Position numbers and translations under genes: made by a program. Below the pieces are notes generated by a model. The model did no database searches. It saw only the letters and a list, made by a program, of their open reading frames with translations, and had not been told where the DNA came from. Below, piece by piece: positions 36,462 through 45,805 of a DNA stretch of 64,000 nucleotides (position 1 is its first letter; each line of letters opens with the position of its first letter). Source of the DNA: Microvirga lupini (GTDB taxonomy: Bacteria > Pseudomonadota > Alphaproteobacteria > Rhizobiales > Beijerinckiaceae). The stretch covers positions 62,001-126,000 of the forward strand of contig NZ_JACHWB010000006.1 in NCBI RefSeq assembly GCF_014191055.1, given 5' to 3'.

Positions 36462-37700
36462 GTGTCTTGCGCTGGCCAAATACTCATTTTGCCGTGGGTA
36501 ACGCTACCCGAACCTATTAGCGTAGGAGGTTTTCGGTTCTCACCAATAACGGTCAACGATCCAGCGGCAGTAGTCTCTGCGGACATCGCTGATACGGTTG
36601 CATCAGTTCTCCGGCTCTATGTCGACCGTAAGGGCTACCCGATCAAGGCATGTACCATCCTTCTCCGGTTGCGGCACCAGCAAGCTTGGAACGTTCCCGA
36701 GCGAATGTGGAGGCGAGCGCAGACTGCGGCGGAAACTCTGGCTTTAGCCTGCTTGGCAGAGCAGCGATTTTTAGATGGTCATGGCAGTCCGCACCTCAAC
36801 GCTACGATGTTTAATCTCATTGGTCACAACATTGTAGCTGGCTCAGACAAGATAGGATTGTTCTATTCTAGGCGGGATGGCGGGCTACGTGTCGGGGGCG
36901 CGCGCTTCAAGGATGTAGTCTTTCAAAGGCCATCTCAAATCGAAGGCACGGAATGCAGGGTAGTCGGCGTGCGCCTTGCGAAGGCGCTAGATAAGGCCAA
37001 AAGCGCCAAAATTGAGCTTTCGGAGCGGATCGCATCGTCTTTGGAACTGTTCCTCCTTGGTCACTCGGAGACGCCTGAGCTTAGTTGGGACACCTGCATA
37101 ATGCTTTCCGCAATGGCTTTTGAGAGACTGCTTGAGCCAAAGCGGGAACAGGGAGAGGGCACTGCACATGCCTTAGCGAGGACCTTCGCAACTGTATGGG
37201 AGCCTTTCACCGGACAGACGATTTCCGATACGAAGGGTAGGATCAAACCCGATAACGATCCGAAATTCGCTGGCGCGCAGCAGAACTGGCCACTGCATCG
37301 GAAGTGGATGAAAGAGCTTTACGAAGCGCGCAGTTCGATGGCTCATCGAGGCAATCGCCCGAAATTCAGTCAGAACTGGAAGGATTGGCAGCATCTTGTG
37401 ATAGCTGCCTTTGTGTACCCATTCACCGTTAAACTAATGCTCGCTAAGGAAGGATTGTATCAACTGGGCGATAGGGAGCTTGGCGCTTGCGAGGCTTTAG
37501 ATAAGTTACTTGGAGAACGGAGCACTTGGGGTAGAGGTTGGCGACAGCCTCCAGAATGGCCCACCATCCTATCATTGTCCGAAGCAGATCGAGTCATCCA
37601 GACGTGGGTCGAAAAGGCCTACGAGGAAACGATGCAGCCTCGTTATCCGAAGGGGGGCGTAGCTCGTCCCAGCCGCAATAAGCACGCACAATACGATTAG
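36462..37700 (+). CDS. HEPN-like protein linked to KAP NTPase
   Basis: This 412-residue protein has no obvious N-terminal domain. Around residues 205-330 it forms a helical region containing ELYEARSSMAH, an R-x4-H motif (R290, H295) of the kind that forms the active site in HEPN ribonucleases and ApeA-like proteins, followed by a hydrophobic helix (LVIAAFVYPFTVKLML). It starts six bases after the KAP NTPase stop, so the two are very likely cotranscribed. A combined NTPase and nuclease-like pair in a mobile region suggests defence against phage or plasmids; this is inference. Confidence 0.6.
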   Translation: MSCAGQILILPWVTLPEPISVGGFRFSPITVNDPAAVVSADIADTVASVLRLYVDRKGYPIKACTILLRLRHQQAWNVPERMWRRAQTAAETLALACLAEQRFLDGHGSPHLNATMFNLIGHNIVAGSDKIGLFYSRRDGGLRVGGARFKDVVFQRPSQIEGTECRVVGVRLAKALDKAKSAKIELSERIASSLELFLLGHSETPELSWDTCIMLSAMAFERLLEPKREQGEGTAHALARTFATVWEPFTGQTISDTKGRIKPDNDPKFAGAQQNWPLHRKWMKELYEARSSMAHRGNRPKFSQNWKDWQHLVIAAFVYPFTVKLMLAKEGLYQLGDRELGACEALDKLLGERSTWGRGWRQPPEWPTILSLSEADRVIQTWVEKAYEETMQPRYPKGGVARPSRNKHAQYD

Positions 37701-37895
37701 AACCTTTGACTCAGGCCTCTCGAAATTTCTGCCGTGTTATGAATTGTTGTATCTAATGGCTGTGCCCAAAACGCTGACGGTTCGCTTTGTTAGGGTCAAT
37801 ATCGGGGTGACCAGGACGACCCGAATAGATGGCCATGGATGACAACGGATTAGGCGTTGAGAGTGGGAGCCGAAACTACGATATTTGGTTGAAAG

Positions 37896-39080
37896 TCATG
37901 CTGCTACTGCTTTTGGGAAAAGCCCTGCGACGTGTCTTCCCCAAAGATGAAGGGCATCTCTGCGCTCTGAAATGAACTCATGCCGCTGGTACACGGCAGC
38001 AACCCCTGAGATGGTTCCGGTCTGGTGGTTGAGGATTTTGTCAGCAACGTGAGGTGCTACTCCGAGTCGAGCCATACCGGAGACAACAGTGCGCCGCAGA
38101 TCATGCAAAGTCCAGTCTTCCACCCCGGATATCTGATCCAAGCGTCTCTTGGCCTTCGAGAAACCTTGGAAGACGACCTTGCCATTGACTGAGAAGACTA
38201 AGTCTCCTGTTTGGGGAATGCTCCTCAGAACTGAAAGGCAGGGCTGGTTCAAGTGCACGATGTGTGGTTTCCCGTTTTTAGCGTGCTCGCCCGGAACCAA
38301 CCAAATCTGTCGCTCAAGATCCAGATCCTCCCGAGTCATCCGTCCAACCTCATCTCGGCGTTGTCCTGTCAGGATGAGTGTCTCAACGATTGAACCGAAT
38401 GGAAAGCCGATCGACCGTGCGGCCTCAAGCACTGCAGCAAGCTCCGAGTCTGTCAGAGTGCGATGACGTGCTTGCTCTCGAGCTGGAACTGCAATGCCGG
38501 CGCAAGGTGATATGTCTAGGATGCCGCGTCCTATGCACCAGTTGAAGAACTTGCGTACGGCGGCCAGCACCCGATTGGCCATGATGGGTGAGCCTCGCTC
38601 GCGAACACGGTCGAGTAGGGCAATGACGTCCCTCTTGCGCACCTCGGCGACCGTCCAGGAGCCCCAGTAGGGTAGGACCTCCCGGTCCAGAATGCGGGTG
38701 GTCTCGGCGGCCGTCCGGTTCTGTGACGCGTGCCTAGCGATGAATTCCGCAGCAAGGTCTGCCACCTGTTCAGAGGCGATCCGGCGCTTCGCGATCTGCT
38801 TCTCAGCCTGAGGGTCACGCCCGGCCGCCCGTTCGGCCAGGACCCGATGGGCCTCGACGCGGGCCTGATGAGGCGTGGTCGGGCCATATTCCCCAATCGT
38901 GTACTTGCGAGGATTGCGGCGATCGCCAGAGGGCCGGTACTGAACGAGGAAGACCTTGCGCCCTGCTGGAGTGATCTTCAGGCCAAAGCCCTTCAGGTCT
39001 TCATCCCACCAGATCTCATCACGACCGACAGGGGCGGGGAGGGTATCGATGGTGCGCTTGGTGAGCTTGCAAGTGGGCAT
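37896..39080 (-). CDS. P4-type tyrosine integrase
   Basis: The 394-residue integrase has an N-terminal Arm-binding domain (DUF4102: KLTKRTIDTLPAP, WDEDLKGFGLKITPAGRKVF), a core-binding domain, and catalytic segments LTGQRRDEVGRM (Arg), TLHDLRRTVVSGM (HxxR), LNHQTGTISGVAAVYQRH (His, Tyr). Integrases of this class insert at the 3' end of tRNA genes. It lies 160 bases before a tRNA-Lys 3' fragment, which fits. It is probably the integrase of the whole island that extends left. Confidence 0.92.
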   Translation of the reverse strand: MPTCKLTKRTIDTLPAPVGRDEIWWDEDLKGFGLKITPAGRKVFLVQYRPSGDRRNPRKYTIGEYGPTTPHQARVEAHRVLAERAAGRDPQAEKQIAKRRIASEQVADLAAEFIARHASQNRTAAETTRILDREVLPYWGSWTVAEVRKRDVIALLDRVRERGSPIMANRVLAAVRKFFNWCIGRGILDISPCAGIAVPAREQARHRTLTDSELAAVLEAARSIGFPFGSIVETLILTGQRRDEVGRMTREDLDLERQIWLVPGEHAKNGKPHIVHLNQPCLSVLRSIPQTGDLVFSVNGKVVFQGFSKAKRRLDQISGVEDWTLHDLRRTVVSGMARLGVAPHVADKILNHQTGTISGVAAVYQRHEFISERRDALHLWGRHVAGLFPKAVAA

Positions 39081-39540
39081 GGCGGATGGGCTCGTGTATG
39101 GCTACCTGGACAGCAAATAGGTAGCCAGAATTTTGCAAGCAGAGCCATTGCCAGGAATGATCAACCCACAGAAATTTAAGGATATCAGCTATTTATGCTC
39201 ACTGAGCTATCATCATCAATCGCCGGGAATGCGCTGCTGCCTGACTTTTAATCAGAGGGTCCTGGGTTCGAGTCCCAGCGAGCTCACCACATCAAACCCT
39301 TAACAGGCAAGGGTTTCGTGGATTTTCTGTCTCTGAGGGTCTGGGCCGACTTTTCTCTCGGGTAACGCCACGGGTAACAGCAGACACAATTCGCGCAATT
39401 CCCGCCTCAGCAGCGCTGGACAGCAAAAGTGTCTGCAACTGCGCGATGAGCTGACCTTCACACGGCCAAGCTTAAGGGCCGATTTTGACCCATAGGAGAC
39501 GTGGGAGCAGAACAGCTGCCATGAAGTCACAAGGTATAAA
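39081..39540. other. Intergenic integration junction
   Basis: Between the integrase and the acetyltransferase gene lie the att-like tRNA fragment and about 250 bases to its right with no gene I can support. An antisense frame of 83 codons is open but has no family features. Confidence 0.5.
39241..39289 (+). repeat. tRNA-Lys(TTT) 3' fragment, probable attachment site
   Basis: The stretch starts in the anticodon stem (CTGA, loop CTTTTAA with anticodon TTT, TCAG), includes the T arm CTGGGTTCGAGTCCCAG and ends with the acceptor strand CGAGCTC, discriminator A and CCA. The sequence to its left does not form a D arm or a paired acceptor strand beyond GAGCT at 39204. This is what is left at an integration junction: the 3' part of a tRNA gene next to an integrase. 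The full-length gene would be on the other side of the island, not seen in this window. Confidence 0.75.
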
Positions 39541-40089
39541 ATGACCATCACGATCCGTTTGGCACAGAAGACCGATGTTCTGCCGATTGCGCGGCTGCAT
39601 TTTCATACGTGGCGGGAGACCTATCGCGGTCTTGCTCCGCAAACTGCATACGACGAGGTGACGGAGGAGGTCAGGCTGGCCCGTTGGCAGAGTATGCTTT
39701 CAAACGCCGAAAGCGAGCGGATCGTTATGGTTGCCGAAGCGGAGAGGCAAATGGCAGGATTCGGTGCAGCCGGACCAGCCTCCGACGACATCTTTCAGGG
39801 CCGAGCCGAGGTCAAGTTTCTCTATGTGGCAGCCGCCTTCAACCGCAAAGGCGTTGGCCGTAATCTGCTGCTTCACCTTGCGCGCCACATGATGGAGGCC
39901 GGCTACAACGGCGTCGGACTTGGTGTGGTTGTCGGGAACGATCCGGCCATCGCGTTCTACGAACGAATGGGAGGAGAAAGGGCCGGGAGCTATACCGATC
40001 CGGGTCCTGTATGGCGCTCCCAGAACTATCTTTATGTCTGGGATGATCTGCCGGCGCTCATGGCCCAGGAGCGGAAGAGCAATCATTGA
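39541..40089 (+). CDS. GNAT family N-acetyltransferase
   Basis: The 182-residue protein has the GNAT fold with the acetyl-CoA loop in AAFNRKGVGRNLLLHLA (pattern RxxGxG/A), followed by NDPAIAFYERMGGERAG, a typical beta-5/helix end. Substrate is unknown; the N-terminal FHTWRETYRGLAP resembles ribosomal-protein or small-molecule GNATs. It is the first ordinary gene to the right of the integration junction. Confidence 0.87.
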   Translation: MTITIRLAQKTDVLPIARLHFHTWRETYRGLAPQTAYDEVTEEVRLARWQSMLSNAESERIVMVAEAERQMAGFGAAGPASDDIFQGRAEVKFLYVAAAFNRKGVGRNLLLHLARHMMEAGYNGVGLGVVVGNDPAIAFYERMGGERAGSYTDPGPVWRSQNYLYVWDDLPALMAQERKSNH

Positions 40090-40167
40090 ATGCGCAGCGA
40101 TGTTCGCTGGCGTGAACCGAACATGAGGAAAAGGCTCACGCAGTGATGCGTGAGCCCATGTCCAGAT

Positions 40168-41001
40168 TTAGTCCGTGCCTTGATTGATGCCGATGGGCGT
40201 CAGCTTGTTGGATTGGAGACCATATTTCTTGACGATCTCATCATAGACGCCTTTCTGCTGAAGGCGCTCAAGACCTTCCTTGATCGCATCACGCAGTTGG
40301 GTTTCGGTCTTCAGAACGGGAATGCCGGAAAGGGAAACCGTGAAGGCCTCGCCGATGAGAACATAGCTGTTGGGTTCCTGCGACTGGAAGTACGGCAGGG
40401 TCTCGTTGCCCTGGACGGCAGCATCGAGGCGCTGCGTCTTCAGCTGCGTGCGGGCATCAGCCGATCCCTCGGTGCCGATGGCCTCAATGGCCGGCTTTCC
40501 CTTCGCCACGCAGTTGGCCTGGCTCCATTCGCCGATCTGGCGGGGCCAGTTGGTGGAGCGGCTCGCGCCGACTTTCTTGCCGCACAGGTCCTCAGGCACC
40601 TTGATGGTCGCCGCCATGGCGGGTGAAGTGTAGAACTGCGCGCCGGATTTCATGTAGTCGACGAAATCGACGATCTCGCGGCGGGCCGGGAGATCGCTCA
40701 TGCCGGCGAGCGCGATGTCGACACGTCCGGTCTGAAGCGATGGGATCATCTGAGCGAAGGCGATTTCCTGCCATTCGATTCCAACGCCGAGCTCCTTCGC
40801 GAGAGCCTCGCCCAGATCAATGTCAAAGCCCGTAAGCTTGTTCGTAGCCGGATCCTTGAAAGTGATGGGCGCGTAATTCGGCATCGTCGCGACGACGATC
40901 TTGCCAGCCTTCTTGATGCGATCCGGTAGCTCCGCTGCGTGGGACGGGGCTGCAAAGCCCAGAGCGATCACGCTCGCGAGCAGACCTGCTGTCAGTTTCA
41001 T
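40168..41001 (-). CDS. Amino-acid ABC transporter substrate-binding protein
   Basis: The start at MKLTAGLLASVIALG gives a 277-residue precursor with a signal peptide cleaved near SHAA and the type II binding-protein fold of family 3 (GKIVVATMPNYAPITF, LTGFDIDLGEALAKELG, GRVDIALAGMSDL). It should bind a polar amino acid or amino-acid-like ligand in the periplasm. It is the last gene of a minus-strand operon with an ATPase, a permease and an argininosuccinate-lyase homologue. Confidence 0.92.
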   Translation of the reverse strand: MKLTAGLLASVIALGFAAPSHAAELPDRIKKAGKIVVATMPNYAPITFKDPATNKLTGFDIDLGEALAKELGVGIEWQEIAFAQMIPSLQTGRVDIALAGMSDLPARREIVDFVDYMKSGAQFYTSPAMAATIKVPEDLCGKKVGASRSTNWPRQIGEWSQANCVAKGKPAIEAIGTEGSADARTQLKTQRLDAAVQGNETLPYFQSQEPNSYVLIGEAFTVSLSGIPVLKTETQLRDAIKEGLERLQQKGVYDEIVKKYGLQSNKLTPIGINQGTD

Positions 41002-41033
41002 TGTCGTCTGTCCTTTCCTGAGGGGAACATTTG

Positions 41034-41798
41034 TCAAGCGAGAACCGCGGCGATGAAATCGCGGGTTCTCTGTTGTTGCGGGTGCACCAGCACCTCTTGC
41101 GGTGAGCCCCGTTCCACAATGGCTCCCCGATCCATGAAGACAACTTCGTTCGCGACCTCGCGTGCAAATCCAAGCTCGTGCGTCACGACGATCATCGTCA
41201 TGCCCGAACGCGCCAGATCTTTCATGACAGCAAGAACCTCGCCGACCAGCTCCGGGTCGAGCGCCGAGGTCGGTTCGTCGAACAGCATCAGCTTGGGCTT
41301 CATGGCGAGTGCGCGGGCAATGGCGACGCGCTGCTGCTGACCGCCGGAGAGCTCTGACGGATAGGCATCGCGCTTTGCCGAGAGCCCCACACGTTCCAGA
41401 AGCACCATTGCTTCGTCAGTGACTTCGTTGCGGCGGCGCTTCTGCACCGTCACCGGGCCTTCAATGATGTTCTCAAGGGCCGTCATGTGCTGGAACAGGT
41501 TAAACCGCTGGAAGACCATGCCGCTCGTTAGCCGTTGGCGGGCAATCTCTGAATCTGTCAACTCATAGAGCTTGTCCCCGACACGGCGATAGCCGACGAG
41601 TTCGCCATCGACCCAGATGGCTCCGGAATCGATCCGCTCGAGTTGGTTGATGCAGCGAAGGAGCGTGCTCTTTCCCGACCCAGAGGGGCCGACGATGCAG
41701 AGCACCTGTCCGGCGGGGATTTCCATCGACACACCATTGAGCGCCTGAACGGACCCAAAGGTTTTGCGCACATCAGCTGCGACGACGATAGGCATCAT
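41034..41798 (-). CDS. Amino-acid ABC transporter ATPase
   Basis: The 254-residue ATPase has Walker [10 protein letters not shown], signature [15 protein letters not shown] and Walker [14 protein letters not shown], and matches GlnQ/HisP-type polar amino-acid importers in length. It starts three bases before the permease stop and runs ahead of the binding-protein gene. Substrate cannot be told from the ATPase. Confidence 0.95.
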   Translation of the reverse strand: MMPIVVAADVRKTFGSVQALNGVSMEIPAGQVLCIVGPSGSGKSTLLRCINQLERIDSGAIWVDGELVGYRRVGDKLYELTDSEIARQRLTSGMVFQRFNLFQHMTALENIIEGPVTVQKRRRNEVTDEAMVLLERVGLSAKRDAYPSELSGGQQQRVAIARALAMKPKLMLFDEPTSALDPELVGEVLAVMKDLARSGMTMIVVTHELGFAREVANEVVFMDRGAIVERGSPQEVLVHPQQQRTRDFIAAVLA

Positions 41799-41801
41799 GG
41801 C

Positions 41802-42710
41802 TCAGCTCTCCACAGCCGAGGGCGCGGCAGGACGAGACCGCCGGCCCGAGCCCCTCGCGAAGTAGCGTTCAAGGAAATGCTGGCCGATGCTCAGGACCGT
41901 AACGATGATCAGATACCAGCCCGCGGAAACGATCAGAAGCTCGATCACCCGCGCATTGGCATAATAGATCGTTTGCGCGTTGCGCAAAACTTCGGCGAAG
42001 CCGATCACGCTGGCGATAGACGTGAGCTTCACCATGCTGATCACTTCGTTGCCCACCGGCGGAATGATCACCCGCATGGCCTGGGGAAGGACTATGCGGC
42101 GCAGGGTGGTCAGGCGCGTCATGCCGATGGCCTTGGCTGCCTCTGTCTGGCCTGCATCCACCGACAGGATGCCTGACCGGACGACCTCGGCCGTGTAGGC
42201 ACCCTGATTGATGCCGAGGCCGAGCAGGGTTGCCACGAAAGGCGTCATCACATCGACCACGCGCGCCTCGAACAATCCAGGGATGCCGATGCGCGGAAAA
42301 ACGAGAGCAAGGTTGAACCAGAGCAGGAGCTGAAGGAGGAGGGGTGTTCCGCGAAAGAACCAGATGTAGAAGACGGCGATGCCCTTCAGGACCGGGTTGG
42401 GCGACATCACCAAGATAGCGAACAGAACGCCGAGCGTGATGCCCAGGGCCATGGCGCAGATCGTCATGATGATCGTGTTGCCGAGGCCGCTGATGATGGA
42501 CTGGGCCGTGAAGAACTGGCCGACCACGGCCCAGTCGATCTGTCCTTCAGCGAATGACTTCACCACAAGGGCGAACGCCGCGAGGATCAAGGCGCTGGCG
42601 ATCCAGCGTCCGTAATGGCGGCGCGGTACATGGGTCAGGTGCGCGATCGACGGATCGAAGCGCGCGGTCTGCCCCGTACCGATTGAGGAGGGTGCGGTGG
42701 TGCTGCTCAT
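41802..42710 (-). CDS. Amino-acid ABC transporter permease
   Basis: The start at MSSTTAPSS (GGAGAG before it) gives 302 residues. The core has several helices and the permease EAA loop in EAAKAIGMTRLTTLRRIVLPQAMR, typical of the His/Glu/Gln/Arg family. A single permease gene suggests a homodimeric transporter, unlike the usual HisQM pair. It lies 25 bases after the argininosuccinate-lyase-like gene stop. Confidence 0.92.
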   Translation of the reverse strand: MSSTTAPSSIGTGQTARFDPSIAHLTHVPRRHYGRWIASALILAAFALVVKSFAEGQIDWAVVGQFFTAQSIISGLGNTIIMTICAMALGITLGVLFAILVMSPNPVLKGIAVFYIWFFRGTPLLLQLLLWFNLALVFPRIGIPGLFEARVVDVMTPFVATLLGLGINQGAYTAEVVRSGILSVDAGQTEAAKAIGMTRLTTLRRIVLPQAMRVIIPPVGNEVISMVKLTSIASVIGFAEVLRNAQTIYYANARVIELLIVSAGWYLIIVTVLSIGQHFLERYFARGSGRRSRPAAPSAVES

Positions 42711-42735
42711 TCCGTTTCTCTCCATTCGTGCCTGT

Positions 42736-44160
42736 TCAGACCCGAGGGCCGTCGTAATGCATCGCCCATTCGCGCTGTTTAACAAAATCCATGCGCAGGC
42801 GGGCAAGCTGTTCGGTGACCCGAAGCGGCGCCGTCCCGCCATAGCCGTCTCGGGCCCTGATGGCGGCATCCGGCGTTAGGTTCGTCATAAGGGCTGCGTC
42901 CAGGCGCGAATCCACGATCGATAGATCCTTGGCGCTCAGATCCTCAAGGCCGATATTGCGGTCCTCGCAATATCGAACCAGTCGGCCGGTGATCTCGTGG
43001 GCCTCCGAGAACGGAACACCCTGGCGCGCAAGCCAGTCAGCCACTTCGGTGGCTAACGTGAATCCATCGGTCGCTTGGCGGCGCACTTCATCCACATCGA
43101 CCCGCATCGTCCGAACCATTCCGGCCATGGCCGGAAGTACTAGGGCGAGGGTATCGATGGCTTCGAATGCGGCCCGCTTGTCCTCGACGAGATCGCGATT
43201 GTAAGCAAAGGGCAATCCCTTGAGGGCCGTCAGCATCGTCCCGAGTGCACCGATGAGGCGCGCGGCCCGGCCGCGAGTCAATTCCGCAATGTCGGCATTC
43301 TTTTTCTGCGGCATGATGGATGAACCGGTGGCATAGGCATCGTCGAGCGCGATCCAGCGAAACTGGCGCGAGGACCAGAGGAAGATCTCCTCGGCCAAAC
43401 GGGACAGGTTTACGCCGGTCATCGCGGTTACGAAGAGAAACTCCGCGACATGGTCGCGGCTGCCAACCGCATCAATGGAGTTTTCGCAAGGTGCGTCGTA
43501 ACCGAGCTCACGGGCGGAGGATTCCGGCGATTTGGCAATGGCCGATCCGGCAAGCGCCGCCGCCCCGAGCGGAGAACGCGCCGCGCGCCGATCCCAATCC
43601 TGCATGCGCTCGATGTCGCGGGTGAAGCCCTGAGCATGAGCAAGGAGCTGGTGCGCAAAGCTCACCGGCTGCGCGGGCTGAAGATGGGTGAACCCGGGGG
43701 CTATAGTTTCGAGATGCTGTTCCGCCTGAAGCGCAAGAGCATCCTGCAGGGCCAGCAGATCGGTGACGATGCGGCGAGCCTGATCGCGCAGATAGAGCTT
43801 GAGATCGTTGGCCGCCTGATCGTTGCGGGAGCGTCCGGCCCGGAGCTTGCCGCCGAGGGGGCCGAGCCGTTCCGTGAGCTTACGCTCCAGAAAGGTGTGT
43901 ACATCCTCATCCTGTTCCGATGGAATGAGGGTTCTAGCGTCGATCTCGGCCCTGAGGTCTCCAAGGGCCGCCTCGATTGCCTCACCCTCCTCCTGGGTGA
44001 GGAGCTTGGCTCTCACAAGCTCGCGCGCATGGGAAAAGGAGGCGGCTAGATCATAAGCTGTAAGGCGGAAATGGCTGGCATCGGATCGCGAGAGGGCCAT
44101 GAGCTCTGAGGCAGGGCCCGAGCGGAAGCGTGAGGCCCACAGAACGTTGGTTGATGTCAT
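42736..44160 (-). CDS. Argininosuccinate-lyase family enzyme (probable paralogue)
   Basis: The start at MTSTNVLWASRF gives 474 residues. Family signatures are AGRSRNDQ (residues 108-115), FTHLQPAQP (157-165) and GSSIMPQKKNAD (279-290). True ArgH enzymes usually have KNPD where this has KNAD. It heads an operon with an amino-acid importer and is divergent from a LysR regulator, which points to catabolism of an imported N-substituted aspartate or related substrate, as in EDDS lyase, rather than arginine synthesis. That substrate idea is inference; the product could still be argininosuccinate lyase. Confidence 0.8.
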   Translation of the reverse strand: MTSTNVLWASRFRSGPASELMALSRSDASHFRLTAYDLAASFSHARELVRAKLLTQEEGEAIEAALGDLRAEIDARTLIPSEQDEDVHTFLERKLTERLGPLGGKLRAGRSRNDQAANDLKLYLRDQARRIVTDLLALQDALALQAEQHLETIAPGFTHLQPAQPVSFAHQLLAHAQGFTRDIERMQDWDRRAARSPLGAAALAGSAIAKSPESSARELGYDAPCENSIDAVGSRDHVAEFLFVTAMTGVNLSRLAEEIFLWSSRQFRWIALDDAYATGSSIMPQKKNADIAELTRGRAARLIGALGTMLTALKGLPFAYNRDLVEDKRAAFEAIDTLALVLPAMAGMVRTMRVDVDEVRRQATDGFTLATEVADWLARQGVPFSEAHEITGRLVRYCEDRNIGLEDLSAKDLSIVDSRLDAALMTNLTPDAAIRARDGYGGTAPLRVTEQLARLRMDFVKQREWAMHYDGPRV

Positions 44161-44227
44161 GCCAATCTCCTTTCCTTCGGTTTCCCAAGGGGAACTTCGG
44201 CTGGCAAATGAAATTATGTCGTCTTGA

Positions 44228-44244
44228 TATTCTATTTTAGAATA
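44228..44244. promoter_or_regulatory. LysR-type operator between the lyase and regulator genes
   Basis: TATTCTA-TTT-TAGAATA is a perfect 7-bp inverted repeat with the T-N11-A core (ATTC-N7-GAAT). It lies 68 bases before the lyase ATG and 44 bases before the LysR ATG, as expected for an operator serving both. Confidence 0.8.
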
Positions 44245-44287
44245 GAAGGAGCCCTCGGTCTTCTTCTCTCCTCGGTTATTTTGTTCC

Positions 44288-45181
44288 ATGTCGATCCAGC
44301 GCCTCCCAGGCTCCATGACCGCCCTGCGCGTCCTTCTCGCCGTTGCCGAGCACGGCACGGCCTCCGCCGCTGCGGCGGCCGTCAACCTGTCTCAGAGCGC
44401 GGTGAGCAAACATCTACGCGGGTTGGAGGAGACATTGGGAGTTTCCCTGTTCGCTCGCGGCAACCGTGGTCTCGTGCCGACGGAGGCCGGGCGGATCTAC
44501 GTGAAGTATGTTCGCCGGGCCCTAGCGGAACTCGAAGCGGGCAACGCGCAGGTCTCTGCCCTCAAGGCTTCGCCTTGGTCCGTCAGGCTCCATGTGCTGC
44601 CGATCATTGGCGATCGGTGGCTCGTACCGCGCTTCTCGCGCTTTGCGGAACGCTATCCAGAGATCGACGTGCAGTTCACGACTTTCGTGACGACGGATAC
44701 GGAGGAAGCGGCCGATGGGGTTTTCCGGTTCGGGGAGGGTGAGTGGCCGGGGCATCGAGGCAGCTACCTATTCGGCCGCGATGTTGCCCTCGTTGGCGCA
44801 GCCTCCTTCGTTGCGCGTTTGGGCGGCATCGAAACGGCGGAGGATGTGCGCCGCTATACCGTACTCGATCATTTTCAAACGCCCCTGCGCTGGAGCGAGT
44901 TTGCCGAGGCCCATGGGCTCGATGACTTCACGCCCGTGCATACGACTCGGTTCGGGTTCTATTCGCTCGTCATCCGTGCGGCGATAGCCGGCCAGGGCCT
45001 CGCACTTGTTCCGCGCCGACTCGTGCAGGAGGAACTCGAGGCAGGACGATTGGTCAATCCAGCAGGTCTCGGCTTCAAAAGCCGCAACGCCTATTGGTTC
45101 ACGACACCGGAGGATCGCCCCATGCGTCCGGGGCTGGAGGCTTTCCGGAATTGGCTATTGGAAGAGGTGCAGGCGTCCTGA
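44288..45181 (+). CDS. LysR-type transcriptional regulator
   Basis: The 297-residue protein has an N-terminal winged helix (TALRVLLAVAEHGTASAAAAAVNLSQSAVSKHLRGLEETLG) and a GcvA/AmpR-like effector domain. It is divergent from the lyase-transporter operon, so it very likely controls that operon by binding the palindrome between them and sensing the transported compound. Length is normal for the family. Confidence 0.93.
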   Translation: MSIQRLPGSMTALRVLLAVAEHGTASAAAAAVNLSQSAVSKHLRGLEETLGVSLFARGNRGLVPTEAGRIYVKYVRRALAELEAGNAQVSALKASPWSVRLHVLPIIGDRWLVPRFSRFAERYPEIDVQFTTFVTTDTEEAADGVFRFGEGEWPGHRGSYLFGRDVALVGAASFVARLGGIETAEDVRRYTVLDHFQTPLRWSEFAEAHGLDDFTPVHTTRFGFYSLVIRAAIAGQGLALVPRRLVQEELEAGRLVNPAGLGFKSRNAYWFTTPEDRPMRPGLEAFRNWLLEEVQAS

Positions 45182-45424
45182 AGGTCAAATCCGCCGAACT
45201 TCGAACCAGAAAGCCATGTGACTGGGACTTCGCCATTGCCAGCAAGGGGCTGAATGACCGCAGTTGGCACTTGTCGGAAGTAAACCGAACTTCTGCACCG
45301 AGGCGGTAAGCCGACCTTCATGGTACGTAGGCCATCGATAAAATTGGTGTGAATGCACCGAACGGTTGGAAAATGATGTTCGGGCTGCTGAGGCTGCCAA
45401 CGTCAACCTGATCTGATCAGCCTT

Positions 45425-45805
45425 TCACATGCGTCCCGCAAGAAGCTGCCGCATCCTGTCCACGTGGTCGGGCTGGTTGATCCAGTCCTTCACTTCGAAG
45501 TCCGCAATCCGCAGCGTCGGCGAGAATCCGTAGCGGGGCGCGAGGATGTCGGTCAAAGCGTCTCGAAAGCTACGCTGCCGATGCCGACCTCCATCGCCGG
45601 GGAACAGCGGCGGCATGGACCGGCCGCAGCTGCCGCCGTCGAGCCTGAGCCCAGTCAGCTCCGAATAAATCGTGCAGTCGAGTGGCCAGCGATCGCCGCA
45701 CTCGACCCGGCGGGGACGCACTAGCCATTCGGACGTTGCCGTTGTGGAGGCTCCAAGAATGTCGGTCACCAGCCCCACGACCGCGTATCCGATCTCCTTA
45801 GGCAT
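45425..45805 (-). CDS. Hypothetical protein after SRAP in the mutasome operon
   Basis: The start at MPKEIGYAVVGLV overlaps the SRAP stop by eight bases and gives 126 residues. I do not recognise the family. The sequence has a hydrophobic N-terminal strand, three cysteines and a helical C-terminus (PDHVDRMRQLLAGRM). Its coupling to the SRAP gene suggests a role with the SOS mutagenesis set. Confidence 0.6.
   Translation of the reverse strand: MPKEIGYAVVGLVTDILGASTTATSEWLVRPRRVECGDRWPLDCTIYSELTGLRLDGGSCGRSMPPLFPGDGGRHRQRSFRDALTDILAPRYGFSPTLRIADFEVKDWINQPDHVDRMRQLLAGRM

Noticed and set aside
39204-39289. Complete tRNA gene
   Set aside because: GAGCT at 39204 pairs partly with the acceptor strand, but the D-arm region lacks conserved bases and the anticodon stem misses one pair; only the 3' part is tRNA.
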